50,643 bases of DNA. Source: Bdellovibrionales bacterium (GTDB taxonomy: Bacteria > Bdellovibrionota > Bdellovibrionia > Bdellovibrionales > UBA1609). How positions within the stretch are numbered: position 1 is the stretch's first letter; each line of letters opens with the position of its first letter. The translations under genes and the position numbers were made by a program. The notes beneath the pieces were generated by a model. The model had not been told where the DNA came from and searched no databases. It saw only the letters and a program-made list of their open reading frames with translations. Shown one piece after another: positions 42,170 to 50,643 of this stretch. The stretch spans positions 1 through 50,643 of the forward strand of contig JAKUPT010000016.1 in assembly GCA_022450595.1 (NCBI GenBank). Reading direction: 5' to 3'.

Positions 42170-44755
42170 ATGAAAAATCTTATCCAGTATTTTTTGTTAC
42201 TGGGACTGATGACTTGCATGGGCTTTGGATGCCAAAGTTTGTATAAAAGTCAGTTTCAAGAAGACTCTGCAAATCTTTTTTATCAAGATTCCAAAACACG
42301 CGCAGAGCTTATAGAGAACGTGCATTACACCCTAAAGTTTGAAATTGGTAAGCAAAAACAATTTCAAGCTGAGACTGAAATTGAGTTTAATCTTAATGAG
42401 AATAAAAAAACTTTATTTTTAGACTTTCAACAAGCACAGCTACACAAAATCAGCGTCAATGGGAATAAGCTCTCGCCTAAAAAAGTATATAATGGCTACA
42501 AGGTGTTTATTGAAAAAGACTATCTTCAAAAAGGCTCGAATAAAGTGAATCTCTCTTATAGCAGAGATTATGTTGTAGATGGCAATGGTTTGCATCAAAG
42601 CAAAGATCCTGCTGATGGACGTGTGTATTTATACACTAACTTACAGCCCTATCATGCTTCAAGAGTGTTTCCGGGCTTTGATCAGCCAGATTTGAAAGCC
42701 AGCTTTACTATGCAGATATCAGCTCCTAAAAATTGGCAAGTGGTCACAAGTGTACTTGAGGAAAAAGTTGAATCACAAAAAGATAAAAAAATATGGCACT
42801 TTCCTAAGTCGGCAATTATGAGCACTTACTTGTGGTCTTTGCATGCGGGACCTTACGCTGTCATACAAGGCCCTAAAAAGCCTTATCCTATGAGGTTATT
42901 TGTTCGTCAGTCTTTAAAACAATATGTAAAATCAAGTGAGTGGTTTCCCATTACAACCTATGGGTTTAAGTATTTTGAAGATCTTTTTGGCGTAAAGTAC
43001 CCCTTTAAAAAATATGACCAAATTATTGTTCCTGAGTTTAATCCAGGTGCCATGGAAAACATTGCGGCTGTAACATTTAATGAGGCCTATCTTAGTCGTG
43101 GTAAAAAAACCATTTTGCAAAAATACAATTTAGCAGAAGTTATTTTACATGAGCTAGCACATATGTGGTTTGGAAATTTAGTGACCATGAAGTGGTGGGA
43201 TGATTTATGGCTGAATGAAAGTTTTGCCACCTTTGTTTCTAACTTGGCATTGTCAGAGCATAATACTTATAAGAGTTATTCATGGCCACAGTTTTATGAC
43301 ATGAAATTATGGGCGTATAGTGAAGACCTGATGCCAACCACTCATGCCATTTACACCGAGGTTGAAAGCACTGATGTGGCTTTTAATCAATTCGATGGAA
43401 TTACTTATGGCAAAGGCGCTGCTTGGTTAAAACAATTGTACTTTCGTGTTGGAAAACAGCAGTTCTCAAAAGCCTTGGAGCTTTATTTTAAGCGTCATCA
43501 ATACGGGAACACAATTCTAGAAGATTTTATACAAGCATTTGTAGAAGTAAATGGTGAGAAAAACAAACAATGGTCCGAGGTGTGGCTTAAAACCTCAGGG
43601 GTTAACCAATTACAATTTTTATGTAAAGACGGAAATTACAAGCTTGAGCAAAAAGCAGTTAGTGGTGATCAAATAAAAAGAGATCATATTGGTGTTTTAA
43701 AAACCGACAGTGGAGAATACCCATGGCGGTCTATGAAAGAAAAAATTGTTTGGGAAAACAAAGCCCCTAAAGAATGCAGCCAATGGAATTACCCTAACTA
43801 CAATGACCTTGGTTATTTTTTAGTAAACTATAATGAACAAGAAGTTCAAAAGCTGAAGAGTCATTGGAATGATTTTGATAACTCTTTTTTGAGAAAGATG
43901 CTTATCAATGACCTATGGCATAGCACTTTATATGGAAGCTTAAATCTGCGTATTTATTTTGACTTTATTTTAGAAGTTTTAAAATCAGAGCAAGATATAA
44001 ATGTAGTTAGTACGGTTCTTTCAAATTATAAAATGTCATCTATTGAAGCCATGTTAAAGCAAATTTCTATTGAGAAGTTTGAAATGCATTTTAGTCAGTT
44101 AGAAAAAATTCTGCTTAATCGTTTGAATAAATCAAAAGCTGGGACAGATTTACAAAAGCTGTTTTTTAAAAGTTATGTGAGCTACTCACTAACTGAATCT
44201 TCTAATAAGCAAATAAAACGCTGGCTTTCAGGTAAGGCCTTACCCCAAGGACTTAACTTTGATTTAGATTTAAAATGGAGCTCTTTAATTGAATTGGCTT
44301 CACAAGGGGTTGAACATGCAAACTTATTAGAATCTTTAAAAAAGCAGGACAGTTCTTTAAAAGCAAAAAACTATCAAGATATGTTAGGAGCTTTGAATTT
44401 AGATCCTAAAGGAAAAAGGGCTCTTTATAAAAAGTTATTCGAAGAACAAAATCCAAACCTCTACAGTTTAAGGTATAAAGTTGTGGGACTTAAAGATTTT
44501 ATTGATTATAAGGACTATGACACCAAAGTGGCATTTGACTTTTTAGAGCAGATTAAAAAAGCGGATAAAACTCAAAAACAAGAAGTTTTAGGACGATTAG
44601 TCCGACTGGCTCCCATAGGTTGTGACTTAAGTAGAGCAAAAAAGGTCAAAAACTTTGTGGACGACCATAGCCTTAACAAAACCTTAATTAAAAACTTAAA
44701 AAAGCATGCAAAGTATACTGAACTTTGTGCCAAGGTGATTAAAAATTACCAATAA
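42170..44755 (+). CDS. M1-family aminopeptidase lipoprotein
   Basis: 861-residue zinc aminopeptidase of the M1 (PepN-like) family anchored as a lipoprotein. Signal peptide with lipobox GFGC (C21). The exopeptidase motif GAMEN is at 293-297, and the zinc site is H327-E-L-A-H331 with E350 eighteen residues later (NESFA). The C-terminal half is helical. The export signal is unusual for a PepN homologue and would place it in the periplasm or on the cell surface, apt for degrading prey peptides (inference). GGGGG precedes the ATG. It is followed by a hairpin at 44766-44802. Confidence 0.92.
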   Translation: MKNLIQYFLLLGLMTCMGFGCQSLYKSQFQEDSANLFYQDSKTRAELIENVHYTLKFEIGKQKQFQAETEIEFNLNENKKTLFLDFQQAQLHKISVNGNKLSPKKVYNGYKVFIEKDYLQKGSNKVNLSYSRDYVVDGNGLHQSKDPADGRVYLYTNLQPYHASRVFPGFDQPDLKASFTMQISAPKNWQVVTSVLEEKVESQKDKKIWHFPKSAIMSTYLWSLHAGPYAVIQGPKKPYPMRLFVRQSLKQYVKSSEWFPITTYGFKYFEDLFGVKYPFKKYDQIIVPEFNPGAMENIAAVTFNEAYLSRGKKTILQKYNLAEVILHELAHMWFGNLVTMKWWDDLWLNESFATFVSNLALSEHNTYKSYSWPQFYDMKLWAYSEDLMPTTHAIYTEVESTDVAFNQFDGITYGKGAAWLKQLYFRVGKQQFSKALELYFKRHQYGNTILEDFIQAFVEVNGEKNKQWSEVWLKTSGVNQLQFLCKDGNYKLEQKAVSGDQIKRDHIGVLKTDSGEYPWRSMKEKIVWENKAPKECSQWNYPNYNDLGYFLVNYNEQEVQKLKSHWNDFDNSFLRKMLINDLWHSTLYGSLNLRIYFDFILEVLKSEQDINVVSTVLSNYKMSSIEAMLKQISIEKFEMHFSQLEKILLNRLNKSKAGTDLQKLFFKSYVSYSLTESSNKQIKRWLSGKALPQGLNFDLDLKWSSLIELASQGVEHANLLESLKKQDSSLKAKNYQDMLGALNLDPKGKRALYKKLFEEQNPNLYSLRYKVVGLKDFIDYKDYDTKVAFDFLEQIKKADKTQKQEVLGRLVRLAPIGCDLSRAKKVKNFVDDHSLNKTLIKNLKKHAKYTELCAKVIKNYQ

Positions 44756-44765
44756 GTCTGTAAGA

Positions 44766-44802
44766 CCATAGTCGTTAAAACTCAGGATGATAGCGACTAT
44801 GG
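44766..44802 (+). terminator. Hairpin after the M1 aminopeptidase gene
   Basis: CCATAGTCG / CGACTATGG, a perfect 9-base stem with a 19-base loop, 11 bases past the stop. Followed by CGCTTTAG rather than a T run; it may be a terminator or separate ftsB from the upstream genes. Confidence 0.45.
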
Positions 44803-44828
44803 CGCTTTAGCAATGTTATGATTAAAAA

Positions 44829-45140
44829 ATGCTTCAAAGATACTTGTATCGATTTTTTTATTTTTTAAACGACTTTATACACGACACCAAAAAGGTGCTT
44901 GTGAGTTGTCTTATTTTTTTAAGTTTTAGTTTGCTTTTAGATGGTAGTATGTACCGCTTATGGAAGTTAAATCAGCAATTTAGCTTTTTCCAACAAGAGT
45001 TAAAAAGTTTAGAACTCAAAGAACAGCAACTGGCTAAAGACCTTCAAAATGTTAAAAATCCAGCCTTTATGAAACGACTGGCACAAGAGCGCCTTGATCT
45101 AACCGACAAAGGTGATTTGATCTTTGTTTTTACTGAGTAA
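44829..45140 (+). CDS. ftsB: Septum-formation initiator FtsB/DivIC-like
   Basis: 103-residue bitopic membrane protein of the FtsB/DivIC family, which links FtsL and FtsQ in the divisome. One transmembrane helix (about 22-42) is followed by a coiled coil (NQQFSFFQQELKSLELKEQQ) and the FtsB-like end AFMKRLAQERLDLTDKGDLIF, matching the ExxRxxLxxxxPGE-type C-terminus. Position near eno supports it, as eno-ftsB is a common order, though here the aminopeptidase intervenes. Confidence 0.85.
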   Translation: MLQRYLYRFFYFLNDFIHDTKKVLVSCLIFLSFSLLLDGSMYRLWKLNQQFSFFQQELKSLELKEQQLAKDLQNVKNPAFMKRLAQERLDLTDKGDLIFVFTE

Positions 45141-45230
45141 TCTCTATCTGTTTGATTTTCTTAGAAAAAAAGACCTTTATTATTAAACATAGTTCATGCT
45201 ATTGTTTGTCAAATTCAAAGGAGAAGACTT

Positions 45231-45515
45231 GTGATATGGTCTCCAGACGTAATATTTAAGTTAAGAAAGCGCCTTGAATGGGGCAAACAAGAATTTGCTA
45301 ATCGGTTTGGCCACAAAGTGGACATTATCACTCAGCTTGAGTCTGGAGATATAAAGCCAGATAAGAGTATGATTTCCCAGTATGAACACTTAAGTGAATG
45401 CATAACTAAACATGTTGAGAACTTAAGTTTGTCTCCACAAATTGATGATCATTTTCAAAACAATGAGTCAGAACAAATTCATAGAAATGAACTAAATATT
45501 TATAAAAACAATTAA
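45231..45515 (+). CDS. Small XRE-type helix-turn-helix protein
   Basis: 94-residue protein. Residues 5-55 form a helix-turn-helix of XRE type (VIFKLRKRLEWGKQEFANRF, then VDIITQLESGDIKP). The polar tail from residue 65 is not recognised. It starts at GTG, with AAAGGAGA 6 bases upstream. It lies 18 bases before polA, so it may be co-transcribed with it and could regulate it or bind DNA near the divisome genes; no target site is visible. Confidence 0.75.
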   Translation: MIWSPDVIFKLRKRLEWGKQEFANRFGHKVDIITQLESGDIKPDKSMISQYEHLSECITKHVENLSLSPQIDDHFQNNESEQIHRNELNIYKNN

Positions 45516-45533
45516 AATTAGGCCAATGATTAT

Positions 45534-48056
45534 ATGAAAAAACTCTTCCTTGTCGATGCCAGCAATATGTTTTTTAGAGCCTATTTTGCCATTCCACATA
45601 TGAATGCAAAAGATGGTTTACCTACCAACGCACTCTACGGTTTTTTATCCATGAGTGTGAAGTTGTTAAGAGATTTGAAACCGGATTACTTAGTTTATTG
45701 TTTTGATCGTAAAGAGCCCAGTTTTAGAAATGAGCTCTACCCAGAGTACAAAGCCAACCGTACTGAAATGCCTGAGGACCTCGTTCCTCAAATGGAATAC
45801 ATTAAAAAAATTCCAGAACTACTAGGGATTAAGTGTCTTGAGAAGTCAGGGCTTGAAGCTGATGACTTAATAGGTATTTTATCTAAACAAGCTGAAAATG
45901 AAGAGGCGATTGAAGTTGTAATTGTAAGCGGTGATAAGGACTTTGCTCAACTTGTAAATTCAAAAGTGTCTTTATATGACTCCATGAAAGACAAGTCTTT
46001 TAAAGAAGAAGATGTAAAAGCTAAGTGGGGAGTAAAGCCATCACAGTTTATTGACTACCTTGCTCTTGTGGGTGACAGCAGTGATAACATACCCGGTGTG
46101 CGTGGAGTTGGGCCTAAAACTGCTGAAAAGCTTTTAAAGCAATACAATGACTTAGATGAGATTTATAAAAGTTTAGAAGTGATTAAACCAGACGGTCTAA
46201 AAAAGAAGTTAACAGAGCATAAAGAGATGGCTTATTTATCTCAAAAGCTTGTAACAATCATGACCGAAGACAATCTAAATTTAAAAATTGAAGAGCTCAA
46301 TTTACAGCCAATTAGAAAACAAGAGTTGCTTGAATTATTTGAACGCTTGAGCTTTAAGAGTTTTGAAAAAAAACTTTTCAATGAAGACAGTAATGCTCCA
46401 AGTACCTCTCAAAAGGTTAAAAAAGCTAAAAGTATAGAATTTGAAACAAAGCAAATATCAGTCAAAGATTTGGACTCAGAGCTTGAGCCTTATTCTGATA
46501 TTTGGATTTATTCTGACTCTAGAGGTGTAAGCCTTTTATATAACAACAATCAAATTGCCGAACTTGGAGCTGCCAGTGCAGAGCTTGGTCAAGTTCTAAA
46601 AAGTAAACATTTAAACTGGCAAGGCTATGATGTAAAAAAGATTGCTCGTGAATTGTCGGTGCAAGATATTAGCTGTGTTTGGGATCACATGTTAGCAGCT
46701 TATATCGTTCGTTCAGGAAAAACAATGGAGCTCAAAGAGCTTTGTGGAGAGTATCTTGAAGAAACACTGCCAGAACTGCCAAGTAGTGAAAACCTGTTTC
46801 AAGCTTTAGTGACTTTAAAACCAATCTTAGAAAAGAAACTCAAATCTCAAGCTGGCTTAGATGTATATAATAAAATTGAACTTCCGTTAATTCCAGTGCT
46901 TTTAGATATGGAAGCCAACGGCATTAAGGTCAACCTTGATGAGTTAAAAAGACAAAGTCAAATTTTAGAAAATGAAATTGAGGGTCTTGAAAAAAATATT
47001 TTTGAAAGTACAGGGCAAGAGTTTAATATTGCCAGTCCAAAACAATTGGGTAAGGTCTTATTTGAAGATATGGAGCTTCCAGTTATAAAAAAAACCAAAA
47101 CTGGTTATAGCACGAATAGTGATGTATTACACAAATTAGACCACCCGGTGGCCGAACTTATTATTCAGTATCGAGAAGCGACTAAATTAAAGTCGACCTA
47201 TTTAGACGCTCTTCCAAATCTTGTAAATAAACAAACAGGTAGAATTCATACCTTTTTCAATCAAGCCGTGACTACAACCGGGCGTTTATCAAGTCAAAAT
47301 CCAAACCTACAAAACATACCCATTCGTACTGAAAAGGGAAGAATGATCCGTAGAGCTTTTGTAGCCCCTGAAGGCTTTAAGCTGTTAAGCTTAGATTATT
47401 CACAGATTGAATTAAGAATATTGGCGCACATCACCGAAGACCCGGCATTATGTAAAGCTTTTGAAAATGACCTGGATATCCATGCCGCAACGGCAAGTGA
47501 AATTTTTAGTGTTGAGTTAGAGGATGTCACCTCAGAGTTACGAAGAAAAGCCAAAGCTGTTAATTTTGGAATTGCTTATGGACAAGGAGCCTATGGACTG
47601 GCAGACAGCTTAGGAATTAGTCGTAGTGAGGGTAAAGAAATAATTGACCGCTACTTTGAAAAGTTTAAAAACGTGAAAAAGTATATGGATACCACCATTC
47701 AACAGGCTCGTGAGCAGGGTTATGTTGAAACTTTGTTTGGCCGTCGTCGATACCTAGATGAGTTTAAGAGCAAGAACCAGATGGTTGTAAAATTTGGTGA
47801 AAGAGCAGCTATTAATGCGCCCATTCAAGGAGCTGCTAGTGATCTGGTAAAGCTTGCTATGATAGAAGTTCATGAATCCATTAAATCTAAAGTGCTTTTG
47901 CAAGTTCACGATGAACTTCTGTTAGAATGTCAGACTGATAAAGTTGATTCTGAGGCGCTAAAAATAAAAAAAATAATGGAAAACATTGCTGCCTTAAGAG
48001 TTCCGTTAAAGGTTAATTATGCCTCTGGGGACAATTGGGAACAGGCTCATGGCTAA
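45534..48056 (+). CDS. polA: DNA polymerase I
   Basis: 840-residue DNA polymerase I for Okazaki processing and repair. 5' nuclease domain 1-290 (FLVDASNMFFRAYFAI, LEADDLIG, VSGDKDFAQLV, VGDSSDNIPGVRGVGPKTAE). Middle domain about 300-470 lacks the DxE and YxxxD catalytic motifs of a 3'-5' exonuclease, so proofreading is probably lost. Polymerase domain 480-840 carries TTGRLSSQNPNLQNIP, SLDYSQIELRILAHI, KAVNFGIAYGQGAYGL and LLQVHDELLLE. The ATG lacks a strong Shine-Dalgarno. It ends four bases before the stop of a convergent lipoprotein gene. Confidence 0.97.
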   Translation: MKKLFLVDASNMFFRAYFAIPHMNAKDGLPTNALYGFLSMSVKLLRDLKPDYLVYCFDRKEPSFRNELYPEYKANRTEMPEDLVPQMEYIKKIPELLGIKCLEKSGLEADDLIGILSKQAENEEAIEVVIVSGDKDFAQLVNSKVSLYDSMKDKSFKEEDVKAKWGVKPSQFIDYLALVGDSSDNIPGVRGVGPKTAEKLLKQYNDLDEIYKSLEVIKPDGLKKKLTEHKEMAYLSQKLVTIMTEDNLNLKIEELNLQPIRKQELLELFERLSFKSFEKKLFNEDSNAPSTSQKVKKAKSIEFETKQISVKDLDSELEPYSDIWIYSDSRGVSLLYNNNQIAELGAASAELGQVLKSKHLNWQGYDVKKIARELSVQDISCVWDHMLAAYIVRSGKTMELKELCGEYLEETLPELPSSENLFQALVTLKPILEKKLKSQAGLDVYNKIELPLIPVLLDMEANGIKVNLDELKRQSQILENEIEGLEKNIFESTGQEFNIASPKQLGKVLFEDMELPVIKKTKTGYSTNSDVLHKLDHPVAELIIQYREATKLKSTYLDALPNLVNKQTGRIHTFFNQAVTTTGRLSSQNPNLQNIPIRTEKGRMIRRAFVAPEGFKLLSLDYSQIELRILAHITEDPALCKAFENDLDIHAATASEIFSVELEDVTSELRRKAKAVNFGIAYGQGAYGLADSLGISRSEGKEIIDRYFEKFKNVKKYMDTTIQQAREQGYVETLFGRRRYLDEFKSKNQMVVKFGERAAINAPIQGAASDLVKLAMIEVHESIKSKVLLQVHDELLLECQTDKVDSEALKIKKIMENIAALRVPLKVNYASGDNWEQAHG

Positions 48057-48060
48057 AATT

Positions 48061-48702
48061 TTATTTTTCTTTTGTCCAGCCAGCCACACGACCGGATTCA
48101 AAAATAATGACCCGATTTTCATGAACATAGCCATTTAAAGAAGGGGAGGTTGTTTTATAACTCCACTTTTCATTTTGATAAATGGGGTTTCCAGCATATT
48201 CAATTAAATCCGGTTCACCCCAACTTTGTTTAACCATGTCTTTTGTCATACCAAGAGCCAATTCATTGCCCTCAATTAATTCCGTAATTTCTGCAGAGTA
48301 GTTTTCCATTTTTGGGGCTTGAATTTGTTGGCTTAATAAATAACTTTTTCTTTGAGCTTCTGTTTCAAGAGATAAGAACTCAACCATTTGATTTCTATTC
48401 ATGTAAGGTTTGTTGTCATAATAGAGTCTTTTTTGTCTTTTGGTTGTAAGTTGTGATTCAAGTTTTTGGAGGCGAATTTGATCTAAGACTCTTTGATGCT
48501 CAGCTTGAGTGAGTTGTTTTTTGTTGCCTAGGCCCACTTGATGTTTTGCAAGGCTGTATTGATGATTTTGTTTGGCTTGAAAATGATCTTTAGCAATGTA
48601 TCCACCATCAGCATAATCATAATATCCCGATTTTGTATGGCGTTGCATATGTCCACAGGCAAGAACTAAAAAAGTAAGACTAAAAATAATAAGCAATTTC
48701 AT
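48061..48702 (-). CDS. BamE/SmpA-like lipoprotein
   Basis: 213-residue lipoprotein. I start at the ATG at 48702, giving MKLLIIFSLTFLVLACGHMQ with lipobox VLAC (C16); an in-frame start at 48741 would add 13 residues before the signal. The middle is basic and glutamine-rich (QAEHQRVLDQIRLQKLESQL). The C-terminal 70 residues (LALGMTKDMVKQSWGEPDLI, then EKWSYKTT and VIIFESGRVAGW) follow the BamE/SmpA fold pattern: G-x3-V-x3-WG-P, W-Y strand, IF-x-GRV. It could support outer-membrane assembly, but BamE is normally about 110 residues. Confidence 0.7.
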   Translation of the reverse strand: MKLLIIFSLTFLVLACGHMQRHTKSGYYDYADGGYIAKDHFQAKQNHQYSLAKHQVGLGNKKQLTQAEHQRVLDQIRLQKLESQLTTKRQKRLYYDNKPYMNRNQMVEFLSLETEAQRKSYLLSQQIQAPKMENYSAEITELIEGNELALGMTKDMVKQSWGEPDLIEYAGNPIYQNEKWSYKTTSPSLNGYVHENRVIIFESGRVAGWTKEK

Positions 48703-48957
48703 ACAATATGTATCGGAATCGAACATATTATATAAAGACACACATAAAATAACTGTACCTTAGACAAGCCAACGTTCTGACCGCTGTACAGTCTTTATTG
48801 AACAAATTGACTATTTGCTTTTTTGAAACTCTGTTTACAATAATCAACCAAGCCATTATCTGACCTTAGTCAAGATACAAACCCTCTGGTTTTAAAGACT
48901 CTATTGCCAATTGATAATCTTTACGTTTTTTTAATTTTTATATTTATTGAAATCACA

Positions 48958-48963
48958 TATAAT
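48958..48963 (+). promoter_or_regulatory. -10 box for a probably leaderless mRNA
   Basis: TATAAT eight bases before the ATG at 48972, with no Shine-Dalgarno. The -35 element 17-18 bases further upstream (TTTTTA) is weak. Confidence 0.45.
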
Positions 48964-48971
48964 CATTTGTA

Positions 48972-49979
48972 ATGAGTGAAGAAACAGAAAAAACAGATCA
49001 GCAGGATGCAGAAGAAGGTCATAAAGATGACATGAGCTCAGAAGAGCTTGAGCTTGTCGATCAGCTAATTGATAAGGCTGATCCAGAGTTTAAAAAGCAA
49101 GCCGAGCAAATTTCTGAAGTTGCAGAAGAAATCAATCCTGATGATATTGAGATCGAAGAATATTCTGATGACATACCTGAAGAAGATGTTGATGAGCAGG
49201 ATCGCTTTCAAAAGTTATTAGCAAAGCTTCAAGAAAAATACCCCAAAATGGTGCCTATTTTTCAAAAATTTGAATCTTTGAAGAAAAATTTAGAAATTAG
49301 AAAAATCAGAATTCGAAATCAAGTATATAGCTACGCTGTATCCAGTTATCATTACCTTAAAAATGATTTTCCAAGCCAAGCTAAAACATTTTTAAAAAAT
49401 ACAAAAAACATTTTAGTCTCTAGTGTTAAAAATGTTATTCATTTATTTTTTGGATCTAAAAAAAGACTGGCATTGTCTTTAATTTTAATAACACTTTTTT
49501 CTGTGTCAGCCTTTATGCTTTATAAGTTGGCTTTTAAAAAAGGATGGCTGCCGAGCTATTATCCAGAAGAAATCACCTCTTTTTCTAATGTACAAGACCA
49601 GGTTAAAACCTATAATCCGGCAAACTTGTTAGCCTTGCATGAGGCTTTTCCAGAGGCAGAGTATTCATTTAAATTAAAAAATATAGTTGTTAATTTAAAG
49701 TCTTCACAAGCAGTCAATTCACCAGCCTTTGCAAGTATCGTTTTTTACTTGTCTTTAGATTCAACAGATACAGCTGTTGAAATTAAAGATAGGGAGATAG
49801 AAATTTTAGACGCCACTCAACGAACTCTAGAGCAGTTTAGTTATCAGAATTTAAGCTCAATAGAAGGTCAAAAAAATATGCTTAAAGCTGTTAAACAAAC
49901 TATTAATGAAGTTATTAATCAAGGCTTCGTTAAAGATGTCTATATAAAACATAAAATTTTAAAGCCTGAAACTTATTAA
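48972..49979 (+). CDS. FliL-like membrane protein with acidic cytoplasmic N-terminus
   Basis: 335-residue single-pass protein. Residues 1-75 are strongly acidic, residues 80-155 helical and basic, a transmembrane helix lies at about 165-185 (RLALSLILITLFSVSAFMLY), and the periplasmic part (about 215-330) resembles the FliL stomatin-like domain (FKLKNIVVNLKSSQAVNSPA, then KDREIEILDATQRTLEQF and VIKDVYIKHKILK-like end). FliL links stator complexes to the flagellar motor. It is outside any flagellar operon and its long N-terminus is not typical, so it may serve another motor, for example gliding; that is inference. Confidence 0.7.
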   Translation: MSEETEKTDQQDAEEGHKDDMSSEELELVDQLIDKADPEFKKQAEQISEVAEEINPDDIEIEEYSDDIPEEDVDEQDRFQKLLAKLQEKYPKMVPIFQKFESLKKNLEIRKIRIRNQVYSYAVSSYHYLKNDFPSQAKTFLKNTKNILVSSVKNVIHLFFGSKKRLALSLILITLFSVSAFMLYKLAFKKGWLPSYYPEEITSFSNVQDQVKTYNPANLLALHEAFPEAEYSFKLKNIVVNLKSSQAVNSPAFASIVFYLSLDSTDTAVEIKDREIEILDATQRTLEQFSYQNLSSIEGQKNMLKAVKQTINEVINQGFVKDVYIKHKILKPETY

Positions 49980-50643
49980 AGCCTAAATTGTTTAACATTA
50001 ATTTGATAGTTTTTAATACGATCATTAAGTGTGCTTGCCGGTATTTTTAACTCCTCTGCTGTTCTTTTTTGATTACCATTGTATTTTTTTAGTTTTTCGA
50101 TAATTAATTGTCGCTCAATCTGCTTTAGGGGAGGCATATCTGAGCTAAAGTAGCCAGTTTCCAAATGATCATCATAATTTGAGGAATTGTTAAGGATAGA
50201 ACCAATATGCTCTTCATTGACTTCTTGATATCTATATAATGCTGAAGCTCTTGCTACAGTATTTTTTAATTCACGTACATTGCCGGGCCACATTTGTTGT
50301 TCTAAAAGTTTAATAGCATTGTAACTAAAGCGGACTTTATACTGTTTGCAAAAATAATAAAGTAAAGATTCAATGTCTTCTTTTCTATGTCTAAGACTAG
50401 GAACATTGACTTGTAATGTGTTTATTCTAAAAAAGAGATCTTCACGAAACTTTTTCTCACGGACGTAATTTTGCAAATCTTGATTCGTCGCAGCCACGAC
50501 CCGAACATCTACACTCACTTCCTCGGTTGCACCCACCGGTAAGAAAGGGTGTCCTTCCAGGATCCGAAGAAGCTTTGCCTGCCCTTCAAGGGTTAATTCA
50601 CCCACTTCGTCCAGAAACAGGGTGCCCTGATCCGCCTGCTGGA
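49976..50643 (-). CDS. Sigma-54-dependent activator (5' truncated by window end)
   Basis: C-terminal part of an NtrC-type enhancer-binding protein. The AAA+ domain is seen from QQADQGTLFLDEVGELTLEG (50641 downwards) through VRVVAATNQDLQ, FREDLFFRINTLQVNVPSLR and WPGNVRELKNTVARA. A Fis-type helix-turn-helix ends the protein (NQKRTAEELKIPASTLNDRI). The frame is open to the window edge; an in-frame GTG at 50605 is not the start. The N-terminal sensory or receiver domain and the GAFTGA loop lie outside. Its last four bases overlap the FliL-like stop. Codon use turns distinctly GC-rich beyond about 50480. Confidence 0.92.
   Translation of the reverse strand, partial: QQADQGTLFLDEVGELTLEGQAKLLRILEGHPFLPVGATEEVSVDVRVVAATNQDLQNYVREKKFREDLFFRINTLQVNVPSLRHRKEDIESLLYYFCKQYKVRFSYNAIKLLEQQMWPGNVRELKNTVARASALYRYQEVNEEHIGSILNNSSNYDDHLETGYFSSDMPPLKQIERQLIIEKLKKYNGNQKRTAEELKIPASTLNDRIKNYQINVKQFRL

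Overview
The window (about 40% G+C by eye) is a gene-dense bacterial chromosome segment. It most probably comes from the predatory Bdellovibrionota, close to Bdellovibrio/Pseudobdellovibrio. The strongest evidence is an FHA-GGDEF diguanylate cyclase with a threonine-bearing N-terminal tail (the DgcB architecture) followed directly by an ECF sigma factor; this pair is adjacent in Bdellovibrio bacteriovorus. Other support comes from an outer-membrane lifestyle (many lipoproteins, a TonB-like protein, heptose kinase), a FliL-like protein, stand-alone CpaF, PilZ and sigma-54 regulator genes, and the low G+C. The assignment is inferred from gene content and has not been tested by database search.

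Layout. 1-534 is the end of folD. 550-4091 holds a lipoprotein lytic transglycosylase (-) divergent from gcvT-gcvH (+). 4157-4241 is tRNA-Leu(UAG), followed by two back-to-back palindromes and a small AT-rich accessory pair: a cysteine-repeat lipoprotein and an HELGH membrane protein. 5308-9567 holds NUDIX and radical-SAM genes (-), mnmD and a YejM-like sulfatase (+). 9843-10085 is a secreted cysteine-rich micro-protein. 10288-14222 holds gcvP coupled to an Rsm22-like gene (-). 14357-20789 holds a histone-H1-like protein, epmA, an IHF/HU gene, a glycosyltransferase, mutT, pyrD and gdhA, all on the minus strand except epmA. 21009-28628 is a plus-strand run: heptose kinase, rlmN, PfkB kinase, coiled-coil protein, GGDEF protein, metallophosphoesterase, pgi. 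28742-30517 is dgcB and the sigma factor. 30486-32989 is a minus-strand envelope operon: TonB-like protein, small beta-barrel, peptidase-like lipoprotein. 33153-38098 holds PilZ, PIN-PhoH, a 400-base gap, a lipoprotein, a 92-aa protein, a cupredoxin-like secreted protein and cpaF. 38095-39606 is a secreted alpha/beta hydrolase (-). 39778-48056 holds an unknown coiled-coil protein, eno, an M1 aminopeptidase lipoprotein, ftsB, an HTH protein and polA. 48061-50643 holds a BamE-like lipoprotein, a FliL-like protein and a truncated sigma-54 activator.

How the genes work together. FolD, GcvT, GcvH and GcvP supply one-carbon units, but gcvP is separated from gcvTH by 7 kb and lies on the other strand. 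Two diguanylate cyclases and a PilZ protein make a c-di-GMP cluster; one cyclase sits inside an operon ending in pgi. Envelope functions (transglycosylase, YejM-like protein, heptose kinase, TonB-like/barrel/lipoprotein set, lipoproteins) recur throughout. No CRISPR array, insertion sequence, prophage or classical toxin-antitoxin pair was seen. The least explained parts are the cysteine-repeat lipoprotein/HELGH pair next to the tRNA, the lipoprotein-to-cpaF block, the TonB-like/barrel/peptidase operon, and several promoters that sit so close to start codons that leaderless mRNAs are likely.
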